From Bacillota bacterium (GTDB taxonomy: Bacteria > Bacillota > Clostridia > Acetivibrionales > DSM-1351), in NCBI GenBank assembly GCA_023391425.1, contig JAEWAX010000028.1, forward strand, positions 1-63,538: a stretch of DNA of 63,538 nucleotides, in the 5' to 3' direction. Both the position numbers and the translations under genes were made by a program. Numbering within the stretch: position 1 is the first letter of the stretch; each line of letters opens with the position of its first letter. The notes below the pieces were generated by a model that did no database searches, was not told where the DNA came from, and saw only the letters and a program-made list of their open reading frames with translations. Positions 17,228-26,446 of this stretch are shown piece by piece.

Positions 17228-18514
17228 TTATTTATTTATATACTTCAAGACTTCATTAATCACCTTTACCCCATTTACCTCTTCACGGTCTGGACAGTGA
17301 AACGAATCTTTAAAATAAAAATATCTGCCATTCTTTAGTTTATAATCTTTGGGCAAACAAACATTCTTCCAAGGGTCCTTGCCTCCACTTACATATATAA
17401 GAGGAATCTTCAGTTTATCCACCATATCCTTGACATTCCATTCATCCTTTTTTAAAAGTGGAGGTTCTTCTCCAAAGAGTAGCTTGCATTCCTTAATCCA
17501 ATCATTGTTAGAATTTCGATACAAACCATTGGGCTGAGTTGATGACCACAGCGTCCCTGTTTGAGTAAACTGCTGATATCTCCATACTCTCCAGCCATAT
17601 TTGCAGGACAGCGCTTCGGTTCTGGAAAGATTAAGCTTTGAGTTTGATGCCACATAATCGCCAGCAGCACCTTTTGCCCCGAGCTTGTCTAGAATCTTTA
17701 GAGCATGAATAAATTTACCAGTAGGTAGCTTAGAAAGAGCCTCTAAATATTTCTTTGAGGATTTATTGTAGCTCTCATATTGAGATATCCCAGATACAAA
17801 AGAATATATAAGCTCTCTGTCCTTCCATTTCTGATCGAATGGCTGGGTTGGCGTAAGGTTATCAATATGTTTTACAAGCCTTTTATATAATCCGCTGCCT
17901 AAGTTTTCCTTTGCTTGGTTTTCATATGAATCAAGTAAAAAACTCCAGTCAACCACACCGCTTGAGGATAGGATAACACTTGCATCGTTTGGGTATTTAT
18001 AACCATAATTAATTGACAATCCTCCACCGTAGCTGTAACCACCAACAATCCATGGGCCAGGATATATTGAATGATATTTTTCTGCTACTACATGAAAATC
18101 TGCCAGTGCTTGATCTACTTTTACATACTTCGGAACTGTCTGATCTTCATCAAGTGATACTGATTTACCGTAACCACGATGCTCAGCTAAGATGAACATA
18201 ATATCATTTCTTTTCCCGTACATATTAAAGCATGTTTTTATGGTATCATCATTAATAGCACTCTCATTCCCCAGAATAAAAAATACAGATGGATTAGATA
18301 TTATAGAATCAGGTATGAGTATTTTTATACGTTGTTTGAAAGTTGCCCCATCAGCTTCACTGTGATTTATTGGTTGACTTATTGTTTCTGAAATAATACG
18401 GAAATTCTCAGATGGTTGTCTATTCAAGTACCATAGTAGGATTAAAATTAACGATAATATTATAACCGCGATAACAATGTACTTGTTTAATGGTTGTTTT
18501 AAATTTATGCCCAT
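17228..18514 (-). CDS. Membrane-anchored S28/S37-like serine peptidase
   Basis: An alpha/beta-hydrolase resembling prolyl tripeptidyl aminopeptidases. One N-terminal membrane helix (about residues 10-28) anchors an extracellular domain. EHRGYGKS near 110 and the nucleophile elbow GGYSYGG near 160 are typical. A late YVSGGKDPW supplies the acid and SFHCPD the histidine. The start is the ATG at 18514 (MGINLKQPL), with AAGGAG eight bases upstream; the open frame continues 29 codons further but lacks a ribosome site. Substrate is likely secreted peptides (inference). Confidence 0.75.
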   Translation of the reverse strand: MGINLKQPLNKYIVIAVIILSLILILLWYLNRQPSENFRIISETISQPINHSEADGATFKQRIKILIPDSIISNPSVFFILGNESAINDDTIKTCFNMYGKRNDIMFILAEHRGYGKSVSLDEDQTVPKYVKVDQALADFHVVAEKYHSIYPGPWIVGGYSYGGGLSINYGYKYPNDASVILSSSGVVDWSFLLDSYENQAKENLGSGLYKRLVKHIDNLTPTQPFDQKWKDRELIYSFVSGISQYESYNKSSKKYLEALSKLPTGKFIHALKILDKLGAKGAAGDYVASNSKLNLSRTEALSCKYGWRVWRYQQFTQTGTLWSSTQPNGLYRNSNNDWIKECKLLFGEEPPLLKKDEWNVKDMVDKLKIPLIYVSGGKDPWKNVCLPKDYKLKNGRYFYFKDSFHCPDREEVNGVKVINEVLKYINK

Positions 18515-18691
18515 TGTTTCTTCTCCTTGTAAAATAAGTTTTATGAGATTTAGGCATCCAATTACAGACCAAAGTCTATCGAGATTAGTTCTATTTCTCA
18601 TATTTGATTTCTCATATTTGATTCATTATATATAAAGTTTTATCCTGTGTAATTTACATATGTCAATTTTGTATAAAATTTATCGCACAAT

Positions 18692-18711
18692 AAAAAAAGA
18701 GGTAGCAACCT
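18692..18711 (-). terminator. Intrinsic terminator after the Crp/Fnr-type gene
   Basis: GAGGT-TGCT-ACCTC followed by TTTTTTT on the minus strand, 41 bp past the stop of the regulator gene. It separates that gene from the peptidase gene. Confidence 0.7.
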
Positions 18712-18752
18712 CCCTTACAAATACACTATACTTTAATTTACTTATTATACTA

Positions 18753-19340
18753 CTATTTACTTAATATACTACGTCTCAATCGGCTCAAAGAACTCGGCCG
18801 TACACCAATATATGCTGCAATATGAGCTTGGCTTACTCTCTTTTCAATAGTCCCATACTCCCGCATAAAATTCAAATATCTTTCCTTAGACTCTTTAGTT
18901 AATAATTCTCGTTCCCTTTTCTCAAAATAACATAAGGCCTTTATACTATACACATCATATAGTTGTTTCACATTAGAATCTTTTTGCATACTTTTCAATA
19001 ATGTTTCATACGGGATAAAAATACAAATGCACTCTTCTATACTTTCTACAGAAAAACTAGCACAATCCCCTGTTCGTAGGCCTTCCGTACATACAAAATC
19101 ATTTTCAGCTGTAAAGCATTTCGTAATGTCATTTCCATCTCTATCTATGTAAAACCCTCTCATAATTCCGCGTACAATATAACAAAGTGATTTAGATATT
19201 TCACCTTGCCTTAAAATAATAGTTGCTTTAGGAATTGTCCTTATTACTGAAGTATCATTTATGTATTGACGAGTTTCTTCCTTAAACCTTATATTCATGC
19301 CTTGCTCGATACATTCGCTTGCGCTCTCAAATAATCTCAT
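18753..19340 (-). CDS. Crp/Fnr-family transcriptional regulator
   Basis: About 195 residues: an N-terminal cyclic-nucleotide-binding-like beta barrel (ATIILRQGEISKSLCYIVRGIMRGFY) and a C-terminal helix-turn-helix (VSQAHIAAYIGVRPSSLSRLRR). The Fnr N-terminal cysteine cluster is missing, so it is not an Fnr-type Fe-S sensor; the ligand is unknown. The ATG at 19340 has AGAGG eight bases upstream and fits family length better than the longer frame starting at 19409. Confidence 0.85.
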   Translation of the reverse strand: MRLFESASECIEQGMNIRFKEETRQYINDTSVIRTIPKATIILRQGEISKSLCYIVRGIMRGFYIDRDGNDITKCFTAENDFVCTEGLRTGDCASFSVESIEECICIFIPYETLLKSMQKDSNVKQLYDVYSIKALCYFEKRERELLTKESKERYLNFMREYGTIEKRVSQAHIAAYIGVRPSSLSRLRRSILSK

Positions 19341-19584
19341 CAGTATACCTCTTTTCACTAATAATCGACATTGTGGATTATAAAACCCTAAGCTATCTGT
19401 CATTAACACTATTTAGGCAATTATTAAATATCTGTAAAACAATTTGTACGGCTCTATTATACTAAATATGGCACAGAAAACAATAGTAAAATCGCCTTCT
19501 GTGCCACATATTATTGGTTAATGGTATTTACAAAATCTTAAAACTCTTTTTGGTTTTTATAGAGAGCAAATTAAATTGCATCAA

Positions 19585-19923
19585 CTATATTGCCGCATCT
19601 CCTCTTTCTTTAGTACGGATTCGAATACAATCCTGCAAATCATAAATAAATATTTTCCCATCTCCTACCTCACCAGTCTGAGAATAATTAATTATTGTAT
19701 CCGTAATTAAATCCACCTTATCATCTGTCGTTACTAATTCTAGCTTAACTTTCGGGAGCACATTAAGAGTAATCTCATTTCCTCTGTAAAATTCTTTCCA
19801 GCCCAACTGTTTGCCTGCTCCCATGACTTGACTAATCGTTATACCATCTAAATCAATTGCAAGTAACGCTTCTTTCAGTTCTTCAAGTTTGCATGGCCTA
19901 ATAATCGCCTCTATTTTCTTCAT
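19585..19923 (-). CDS. glnK: PII nitrogen regulatory protein 1
   Basis: A 112-residue trimeric 2-oxoglutarate/ATP sensor. It opens MKKIEAIIRPCKLEELKEAL and has the T-loop KEFYRGNEITLNVLPK and the B/C-loop signature TGEVGDGKIFIYDL. Position 51, the uridylylated tyrosine of enteric PII, is isoleucine, so it is not controlled by GlnD-type uridylylation. It lies 171 bp downstream of amtB1 on the same strand, the classic amtB-glnK pair where PII blocks the channel. AGGAGG precedes the ATG. Confidence 0.94.
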   Translation of the reverse strand: MKKIEAIIRPCKLEELKEALLAIDLDGITISQVMGAGKQLGWKEFYRGNEITLNVLPKVKLELVTTDDKVDLITDTIINYSQTGEVGDGKIFIYDLQDCIRIRTKERGDAAI

Positions 19924-20094
19924 ACTAATTAACCTCCTTGAACCGCCGAAATGGCAGTTTTAATATAATAAATTTGCTTGCCATTATTACTTAACGCATT
20001 TATCAGCTTATACTATTTGCATATAAACGTTAGTCGCTTATATAGTTGCTGTATGCTTTCACAAAATCATAATATGTGCAGCACGTATCGAAGC

Positions 20095-21348
20095 TTAATC
20101 CATACCCATAAATGAAGGGTATGCTGACTCACCATGCTGTGAAATGTCAAGCCCTTCTGATTCTTCTCGTGGCATTACTCTAATTTCTTTCATTATTAAC
20201 TTGATTACAAATAATATAACAGTTGTTCCAACAACAGCGAGGGCAATAGTTGCTCCAATACTTATTATCTGTGCTACGAATAACCTTGTTTCACCATATA
20301 GCAAGCCATTCCATTGAGCAGCTGGATTTATAGAACTTTTTGCAAATATTCCTGTTGCTATACCTCCCCAAATACCGCCAATACCATGACAGCCAAAGGC
20401 ATCCAATGAATCGTCATAACCAAACTTTGGTTTAATGACACTCATTGCAAAGTAACATATTGGGCTTACTGCTGCCCCAATAATTATAGAAGCCCATATT
20501 GGTACAAAACCAGCCCCAGGAGTGATAGCTACTAATCCTACAACTGCACCAGTCGCTGCACCCAGCATAGTAGGCTTTCCTCTTGTAATCTTTTCAACCA
20601 GCATCATTGAAAGTAATGCAGCTGCAGCTGAAGTGTTAGTTGTTAAAAATGCATGAACTGCAAGTTCCCCACTTCCTAATGCACTGCCTGCGTTAAATCC
20701 AAACCATCCAAACCATAATATAGCCGTACCGATAAATACTAACGGAATGTTATGAGGTTGGTTAGATGTCATTCTATAGCCTTTCCTCTTACCGAGAATA
20801 ATAGCCGCTACAAGCGCTGAAACTCCAGAGCTTATATGAACAACATTACCACCAGCAAAATCTATAGCTCCGAGATTTCTTAGTATCCCCCCAACTCCCC
20901 ACATCATATGTGCCAATGGATAGTATACAACCAACGACCATAAACCTATAAACGCAAAGAGTGCAGAAAACTTCATCCTCTCAACTAAAGCACCAGTAAT
21001 CAGTGCTGGTGTAATTATTGCAAACATCATTTGAAAGGTTGCAAAGAGTGTATGCGGTATTGATGCTGCATAGTCAGCATTTGGCGCACCTGTAACTCCA
21101 CTAAGAAAAGCCCAGTTTAGATTTCCTATTACTCCTACTACATCCTTACCAAAAGAAAGTGAATAACCAATTGCCACCCATAGTATGGACGCAAGCCCAC
21201 ATACAAAAAACGATGACATGATAGTGCTTAATACATTCTTTCTTTTTACCATTCCTCCATAAAATAGTGCAAGACCCGGTGTCATAAATAATACAAGTGC
21301 TGCTGAAATTAGAATAAATGCTGTGTCCCCTGTGTTAATAGTTCCCAT
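20095..21348 (-). CDS. amtB: Ammonium transporter 1
   Basis: A 417-residue Amt/MEP/Rh channel with about 11 membrane helices. Signatures are LFYGGMVKRKNVLSTIM near the N-terminus, the twin-His pore residues in NVVHISSGVSAL and FGCHGIGGIWGG, and WFGWFGFNAGSALG. The short cytosolic tail is available for PII docking. It is preceded by two tandem hexaloop-terminator attenuators and followed by glnK, consistent with induction under nitrogen limitation. Confidence 0.95.
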   Translation of the reverse strand: MGTINTGDTAFILISAALVLFMTPGLALFYGGMVKRKNVLSTIMSSFFVCGLASILWVAIGYSLSFGKDVVGVIGNLNWAFLSGVTGAPNADYAASIPHTLFATFQMMFAIITPALITGALVERMKFSALFAFIGLWSLVVYYPLAHMMWGVGGILRNLGAIDFAGGNVVHISSGVSALVAAIILGKRKGYRMTSNQPHNIPLVFIGTAILWFGWFGFNAGSALGSGELAVHAFLTTNTSAAAALLSMMLVEKITRGKPTMLGAATGAVVGLVAITPGAGFVPIWASIIIGAAVSPICYFAMSVIKPKFGYDDSLDAFGCHGIGGIWGGIATGIFAKSSINPAAQWNGLLYGETRLFVAQIISIGATIALAVVGTTVILFVIKLIMKEIRVMPREESEGLDISQHGESAYPSFMGMD

Positions 21349-21427
21349 AATTAACCCCTCAATCTTTTAATTTTTAATTTTTATAATTTGACCAAAGGTC
21401 AAAATTTTTGATTCATTTATTTAAATA

Positions 21428-21476
21428 CAAAAAACGTGCCAAAGAGAAAACATATCCTCTTTGACACGCCAATGTA
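21428..21476 (-). promoter_or_regulatory. Attenuator 2 in the amtB1 leader (hexaloop plus terminator)
   Basis: Minus strand: a weak hairpin TAC-ATTGGC-GTG (21476-21465) overlaps the 5' arm of a terminator. The terminator stem CGTGTCAAAGAG/CTCTTTGGCACG is followed by TTTTTTG. The loop has A at position 1 and G at 4. The hexaloop stem has only three pairs; it is supported mainly by sharing its register with the other leaders. Confidence 0.6.
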
Positions 21477-21529
21477 AAATCAATAATACCTACAATATTT
21501 AATTATTAGTTGCTTAGAAATCGTATAAA

Positions 21530-21587
21530 AACTACAAAAGCTGCTCTAGAAATCATTAGTTACAATTTCTAAGCAGCTCCATTGCTG
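21530..21587 (-). promoter_or_regulatory. Attenuator 1 upstream of amtB1 (hexaloop plus terminator)
   Basis: Minus strand: hairpin CAGC-AATGGA-GCTG (21587-21574) overlaps the left arm of the long hairpin AGCTGCTTAGAAAT/ATTTCTAGAGCAGCT, which runs into TTTTGTAGTTTTT. The loop has A1 and G4. It follows the ANTAR gene stop at 21664, so it may also end glnA-ANTAR transcripts and gate readthrough into amtB1. A possible TTGCAT-N18-TATTAA promoter (21622-21593) is too close to be certain. Confidence 0.65.
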
Positions 21588-21663
21588 AATTTTTAATATG
21601 TTTTTTTATATATAATATGCAATAGCTAATGCTATGAGTTACTAAATGATATAAGCATTTTCT

Positions 21664-22233
21664 TCAATAGCTAAGAATAATTTCTTCAGCCACCTTGATT
21701 TGAGATGTTCTTGAATCCATTGCTCTCTTTTGGATATATCTATGAGCCTGAGGTTCAGTCATGTTCATCTTTTCTACAAGTAACCATTTTGCCTTTTCAA
21801 TAATTTTTCTATCCTGCATACGCTTTTCCAAATCGTCATTCTGAAGCTTCAACCCTTTTATAGATTTACGCGATTGGACTGCAAATTTAGCTGTTTGTAG
21901 CAATGTCGTCCTATTGATAGGCTTAGGAAGAATTAATGCCCCTACTTTTTCAAGCTTGTATTGCATCTCTTCCAGGTGCTCATGCTTAGCAAGAATTACT
22001 ATGCCAGCATCTGTAATATCTGAGATATCTAAAACAAACTCAATACCCAATTCATCCTGCAATGGAGCATTTACCAGTATAAGCTCAGGTTCAAAAAAAT
22101 CGAGTTTACGTCTGGCTTCGTTAGCAGATAATGAATACTCTGCTGCCGAATACCCCTGCTGTAGCATCAGGGCTCTAAGTTCTTTAATTAACTCAGGCTT
22201 ACTGCATACTATAAGAATCCCTCCTGCACTCAC
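21664..22233 (-). CDS. ANTAR-domain RNA-binding antiterminator with degenerate receiver domain
   Basis: About 190 residues. The N-terminal CheY-like domain has lost its acidic pair (C10/S11) and its phosphoacceptor (N55 in LILVNAP), but keeps the late KPIN lysine. A coiled linker (NDDLEKRMQDRKIIEKAKWLL) leads into a C-terminal ANTAR three-helix domain (MTEPQAHRYIQKRAMDSRTSQIKVAEEII) that binds hexaloop RNA hairpins and prevents termination. The GTG at 22233 is chosen with GGAGG nine bases upstream; the TTG two codons earlier is too close. It directly follows glnA, as in clostridial glnA-nitR arrangements. Confidence 0.9.
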   Translation of the reverse strand: MSAGGILIVCSKPELIKELRALMLQQGYSAAEYSLSANEARRKLDFFEPELILVNAPLQDELGIEFVLDISDITDAGIVILAKHEHLEEMQYKLEKVGALILPKPINRTTLLQTAKFAVQSRKSIKGLKLQNDDLEKRMQDRKIIEKAKWLLVEKMNMTEPQAHRYIQKRAMDSRTSQIKVAEEIILSY

Positions 22234-22320
22234 TGGCAATCACCTCCATTTGAGTGTGAAATAATTATAGTTAATCTTAAATTTGTACTTCATTTACATT
22301 TGGTGTTTAATATTCTAAAA

Positions 22321-23646
22321 TTAATATGCAGTAAGATAATTATCTATTTCCCATTGATGAACAACGCTATTATACTGTGCCCACTCTGCTTCCTTAGTCG
22401 AAATATATTTGTTAAAAATGTGCTCTCCAAGTACATCTTTAACATAAGCATCTTTTTTCATTTCTTCTAAAGCCAATGACAGATTGGATGGCAATCTTTC
22501 AATACCAAGTTCTATTTCTTGTTCAGGTGAAAGATTATAAGTATTTATATCCATCGGCGATGGTATTACCAACTGATTTTGTAGTCCGTCTAGCCCTGCC
22601 TCTAAAATTAATGCCAAAGTAAGATAAGGATTACAAGATGGATCTGGACTTCTAAGTTCAAGTCTAGTTGCTTCGCCTTTTGGTGCAGGTATTCGTAATA
22701 AAGGACTTCTATTCATGTGTGACCAAGCGATATTTACTGGTGCCTCAAATCCTGGAACAAGTCTCTTATATGAATTTACAAGTGGGTTAGCAACAGCTGT
22801 GATGCCCTTAGCATGCTTAAGTATCCCTGCTGCAAACATTTTTGCTGTGTCAGATATATCCATACTGTTTTCACCAACATTAAATATATTCTTTCCATTT
22901 TGTGAAAGTGACATATTAATATGCATACCTGAACCGTAAGTATCAAATATTGGTTTTGGCATAAATGTAGCATGTAAACCATTTCTTTGAGCTACTATTT
23001 TTACTACCATTCTAAAGGTCATTATCCTATCAGCAGCAGTCATAGCATCGCTATATTTGAAATCTACTTCATGCTGCCCAGCAGCATTCTCATGATGTGA
23101 GGCCTCAATCTCAAAACCCATATCCTCAAGCACCATGCAAATCTCTCTTCTGCAATTTTCTCCCAAATCCATTGGAGCAAGATCACAATAGCCAGCAGCG
23201 TCATGGGTCTTAGTTGTAGGCCTCCCCTCGCTATCTGTGTGAAATAGGAAAAATTCACATTCAGGACCTACGTTAAAAGTATATCCCAACTTCTTAGCTT
23301 TAGCCTCTGACTTTTTCAGAATAAATCTTGGATCTCCCACAAATTGTGATCCATCATAGTTTTTAATGTCACAAATCAACCTTGCTACCTTACCGTGCTG
23401 TGGCCTCCAAGGAATAATAGCAAATGTGTCTAAATCCGGGAAAAGTAGCATATCTGATGATTCTACTTCTGAAAATCCTGCAATTGAAGATGCATCAAAA
23501 ACAACTCCCTCTTCAAGCGCTTTTTCAATCTGTTGATCAGTTATAGCAACATTTTTTAACCTGCCAAAAACATCGATGAACTGCAGTCTAATAAACTTTA
23601 CATCATTGAGCTCAATAAATTTTAGGATATCATTTTTTGAAGCCAT
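22321..23646 (-). CDS. glnA: Glutamine synthetase type I
   Basis: ATP-dependent formation of glutamine from glutamate and ammonium; a dodecamer in the cytosol. The 441-residue protein has FDASSIAGF, GPECEFFLF, the metal-ligand HHENAAGQHEVDFKY, the ATP-site KPIFDTYGSGMHIN and the NRSPLLRIPA region. The short GSI-alpha length and lack of the adenylylation Tyr loop suggest no GlnE control. The ATG at 23646 (MASKNDILKF) is favoured because AAGGAAG lies 11 bases before it and only two before the upstream ATG. The structured leader and ANTAR neighbour point to RNA-level control. Confidence 0.95.
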   Translation of the reverse strand: MASKNDILKFIELNDVKFIRLQFIDVFGRLKNVAITDQQIEKALEEGVVFDASSIAGFSEVESSDMLLFPDLDTFAIIPWRPQHGKVARLICDIKNYDGSQFVGDPRFILKKSEAKAKKLGYTFNVGPECEFFLFHTDSEGRPTTKTHDAAGYCDLAPMDLGENCRREICMVLEDMGFEIEASHHENAAGQHEVDFKYSDAMTAADRIMTFRMVVKIVAQRNGLHATFMPKPIFDTYGSGMHINMSLSQNGKNIFNVGENSMDISDTAKMFAAGILKHAKGITAVANPLVNSYKRLVPGFEAPVNIAWSHMNRSPLLRIPAPKGEATRLELRSPDPSCNPYLTLALILEAGLDGLQNQLVIPSPMDINTYNLSPEQEIELGIERLPSNLSLALEEMKKDAYVKDVLGEHIFNKYISTKEAEWAQYNSVVHQWEIDNYLTAY

Positions 23647-23700
23647 TTTCCTCATCGCTTCCTTTCTATATATTTTAATCTGTTACTATAAGTCTGTCAT

Positions 23701-23850
23701 AACGCCTCAATTCAAAATTAAATTTTTCGGTTGTAGAAAAAATTTAATTTCATTAGCGGCGTTTCAACGAGGCGGGAGATATGCTTGCCACCTAAAAACC
23801 GATGCGGTACCCGCCACCTATAAGGGGTGTGGGATATCTATTGCCTCGTT
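23701..23850 (-). promoter_or_regulatory. Highly structured glnA leader with alternative pairings
   Basis: Minus-strand RNA: AACGAGGC (23850-23843) pairs with GCCTCGTT (23773-23766), enclosing smaller hairpins. A second hairpin closed by AACGCC/GGCGTT (23763-23701) contains a long A/T stem. GCCTC of the first can instead pair with GAGGC of the second (23708-23704), so the two hairpins are mutually exclusive. A TATAAT lies just upstream near 23867. No T run, so it is not a simple attenuator. It may instead be a palindromic inserted repeat. Confidence 0.5.
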
Positions 23851-23931
23851 ATATTATTATTAAATATTATATCACAATTATAATTAACAAAATCCCTCAC
23901 TTTAGGCAATATTATCTGCTTTAGAAAAATT

Positions 23932-24651
23932 TTAATTATGTGTATATAGTTGCTTATATGGATTCTTTGTATTTGCAGTAAGTTTTATAAAATTTGATTT
24001 AAGAATTTCGCTCTTATCATATCCAAAGTTATCACAAAAATCTGCAATATAACTTTCAATGTTCTTTTTGTCATCTTCAGTTGCTGTTTCCGCCGTTACT
24101 TGTGAAGGTAATCCCTCTGGAGCATCCTTACTTCTCAAATATATTACTCCTCCATGCATTCCTGTTCCACAGAAATTTCCTACTGGAACGCCATCTATTC
24201 CAATACCTAGCACAATTACTACTCCTCCTGCTAAATATTCTCCTAGAAAATCTCCTGTTTTTCCACCTACAATAACTAACGGTTTCTGCTCTTTATATTC
24301 CTTCACATGTATTCCTACACGATATCCGGCATTTCCTTTAATCAGTATCTTGCCACCACGCATTCCATATCCGGTAGTATCGCCACAATTTCCATGGATT
24401 ATTATTGAGCCGTCATTCATCGTGTCTCCAGTAGCATCTTGAGCATTTCCATTAACAATTATATTTGCTCCATCCATATATGCACCTAGAGCATTACCAG
24501 GAGTTCCGTTAATTGTGATTGTTTTGCCCTTAACGCCACATCCTATATATCGTTGACCATATACCTCATCCAAAACTATATCTGTATCAGTTGTATTTCT
24601 AATTTGTTCATTAATTTCAGTATAATATGTGTTACCAACTGTTATTCTCAT
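23932..24651 (-). CDS. Glutamate synthase GXGXG-domain protein (GltB domain 3)
   Basis: A stand-alone right-handed beta-helix domain corresponding to the C-terminal GXGXG region of glutamate synthase large subunits. Repeated Gly motifs are visible: GCGVKGKTITINGTPGNALG, GNAQDATGDTMNDGSIIIHG, GMRGGKILIKGNAGYRVG and CGTGMHGGVIYLR. The ATG at 24651 is chosen because GGAGG lies five bases before it, inside the longer frame's ATGGAGG. It is the last gene of the leftward split GOGAT operon and should act as the structural subunit. Confidence 0.9.
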   Translation of the reverse strand: MRITVGNTYYTEINEQIRNTTDTDIVLDEVYGQRYIGCGVKGKTITINGTPGNALGAYMDGANIIVNGNAQDATGDTMNDGSIIIHGNCGDTTGYGMRGGKILIKGNAGYRVGIHVKEYKEQKPLVIVGGKTGDFLGEYLAGGVVIVLGIGIDGVPVGNFCGTGMHGGVIYLRSKDAPEGLPSQVTAETATEDDKKNIESYIADFCDNFGYDKSEILKSNFIKLTANTKNPYKQLYTHN

Positions 24652-24684
24652 GTTAACCTCCATTTCTTGATTAAGCCCCTGAAG

Positions 24685-25908
24685 CTAAGAACTCATTTTA
24701 GTTTGCCTTGCTTTTTTGTTATAAACTAAAAGTTGCGGACTAACCTTTAATAAATTGCTATCTATTTCGTCCATTGGGGTTTTCTCTCTAATTAGTGATG
24801 TGTATATACCAGCTCTGCTTATTTCTCCTATAAGGATATACCCCTTGAACAATCCGTCTGAGAAGAACATTTTTCTGTAATTATTCTCATCAATAAGTTC
24901 TACACATTCACCTTCCATGGAACCTGCAGTTATCATGTGAAGTCCAAAGAAACCTATTGCATTCATTGGCATTGCAGTATCAAAGGTTTTATCTCCACCT
25001 GCCATGTTGATACCTGCTACTTCACCCTGCATATATGCATTTGGCAATAGTGCAAGTATCTTATTTTGTCCTGTACATATATCAAAGCATTCCGTACAGT
25101 CACCAGCAGAATACACTCCATCTATTGTTGTCTCTTGCTTATTATCTGTAACAATACCCCTATTAACACTGCCTCCTGCATCTTTCACAAGACCTGTATT
25201 GGGTCTGACACCAACTGCTACTATTAAAACATCATAGGTAAGTTCCTGACCAGACTTTAATGAAATAGTATTACCCTTTACTGATGAAGCTGCATCATTC
25301 AAAACGAATTTGATTCCCTCTTTTTCAATGTGCTTCTGAACAAAGTCAGCACCCTTTTTATCGAGAATACTAGGAAGTATTCTGTCAGCTAAATCAACAA
25401 CGGTAATGTCTTCACAGACCTCGTGAAGTCCTTCTGCAGCCTTTAAGCCAATAAGTCCGGCACCCATTATAACAACTTTTGAATCCTTGTTTACGGCTTC
25501 TTTTACTGCTTTCACACTATCCCAAGTCATGAAGGTGAATGAATTCTGCGCATTAGCCAAGCCTTCAACAGGTGGGACAAAAGGTGATGATCCTGTAGCA
25601 ACCATTAGCTTATCGTATTCTACCGTGTTACCATCATCAAGAACAAGCTTCTTGGTAGCTGCATCAATTTTTTCTACCTTTTTACCTAAAAGAGTTGTAC
25701 AGTTATTCTTTTCATAAAAATCGCTATTTCTGTAGTACATTTTATCATCAGTCACTTTACCTTTAAGCCAATAAGAGATAAGTGGACGAGAGTAAGTAAA
25801 ATGTGGTTCATCTGAAATTAGTGTAATTGAAGAAGCTTTATCTATAGTACGAATACCACTTACGCAGCCAATTGCAGCTGCCGAATTGCCTATTATAACA
25901 TATTTCAT
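24685..25908 (-). CDS. FAD-dependent pyridine-nucleotide oxidoreductase (NADH:rubredoxin/nitrite reductase-like)
   Basis: Two Rossmann folds. The FAD site is YVIIGNSAAAIGCVSGIR near the start, the NAD site is VVIMGAGLIGLKAAEGLHE near residue 150, and the FAD-closing motif GVYSAGDCTEC is near residue 275. Between the GOGAT subunit genes it likely feeds electrons from NAD(P)H to the ferredoxin-like subunit and then to glutamate synthase. The ATG at 25908 follows the ferredoxin stop by seven bases and has GGGAG upstream. Confidence 0.85.
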   Translation of the reverse strand: MKYVIIGNSAAAIGCVSGIRTIDKASSITLISDEPHFTYSRPLISYWLKGKVTDDKMYYRNSDFYEKNNCTTLLGKKVEKIDAATKKLVLDDGNTVEYDKLMVATGSSPFVPPVEGLANAQNSFTFMTWDSVKAVKEAVNKDSKVVIMGAGLIGLKAAEGLHEVCEDITVVDLADRILPSILDKKGADFVQKHIEKEGIKFVLNDAASSVKGNTISLKSGQELTYDVLIVAVGVRPNTGLVKDAGGSVNRGIVTDNKQETTIDGVYSAGDCTECFDICTGQNKILALLPNAYMQGEVAGINMAGGDKTFDTAMPMNAIGFFGLHMITAGSMEGECVELIDENNYRKMFFSDGLFKGYILIGEISRAGIYTSLIREKTPMDEIDSNLLKVSPQLLVYNKKARQTKMSS

Positions 25909-25915
25909 TTTAACT

Positions 25916-26350
25916 TCACTCCCTTTCCTCATATACAATAGCTAAATTTGGACAGTTTTCTGCACATGCAGGCTTTCCACTTTCAATACAAAGATCGCAT
26001 TTCTTTATTGCCTTGTTATCTTTTCCAGGTATTACAGATCCAAAAGGACATACAAGAATGCAGGTATAACATCCTACACATCTTGATTCATCTACAAAAA
26101 CTCTACCATTCTCATCTTTTTGCATTGCACCTGTTATACAGGATTTTACACATAATGGTGTTTCACAATGCCTACAGGAAACTGCAAAATTAATGCTATC
26201 GCCTTCTTCAATAGTCAATCTCGGCTGGGGCTTTCCTTCACGGGAAAAGGCCTTTACCATATCCTTTTCACCGCTATGTGCAAATGCACAATAATACTCA
26301 CAAAGGTGGCAGCCTAAACATCTATCCTCATTTACATATATTTTTTTCAT
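25916..26350 (-). CDS. Four-cluster 4Fe-4S ferredoxin-type subunit (HycB-like)
   Basis: About 144 residues with four cysteine groups: CLGCHLCEYYC, CRHCETPLCVKSC, CVGCYTCILVC and CDLCIESGKPACAENC. This is the pattern of HycB/DmsB-type polyferredoxins. It sits between the GOGAT FMN subunit and the flavoprotein reductase genes, so its probable job is carrying electrons to GOGAT. The ATG at 26350 is chosen over a TTG ten codons upstream, though its ribosome site is weak. Confidence 0.85.
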   Translation of the reverse strand: MKKIYVNEDRCLGCHLCEYYCAFAHSGEKDMVKAFSREGKPQPRLTIEEGDSINFAVSCRHCETPLCVKSCITGAMQKDENGRVFVDESRCVGCYTCILVCPFGSVIPGKDNKAIKKCDLCIESGKPACAENCPNLAIVYEERE

Positions 26351-26446
26351 ATAAGTACCATTAGCCTTTCTGGCCCACAAAGATTTGATAAAATTTATAC
26401 ACGCACTTACTGTGAGCCAAATAAGGCGTGAATGGTACGGTACTCC

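Noticed and set aside
23701..23850. glnA leader as a known glutamine riboswitch
   Set aside because: The described glutamine riboswitches are cyanobacterial/marine and their conserved core is not visible here.
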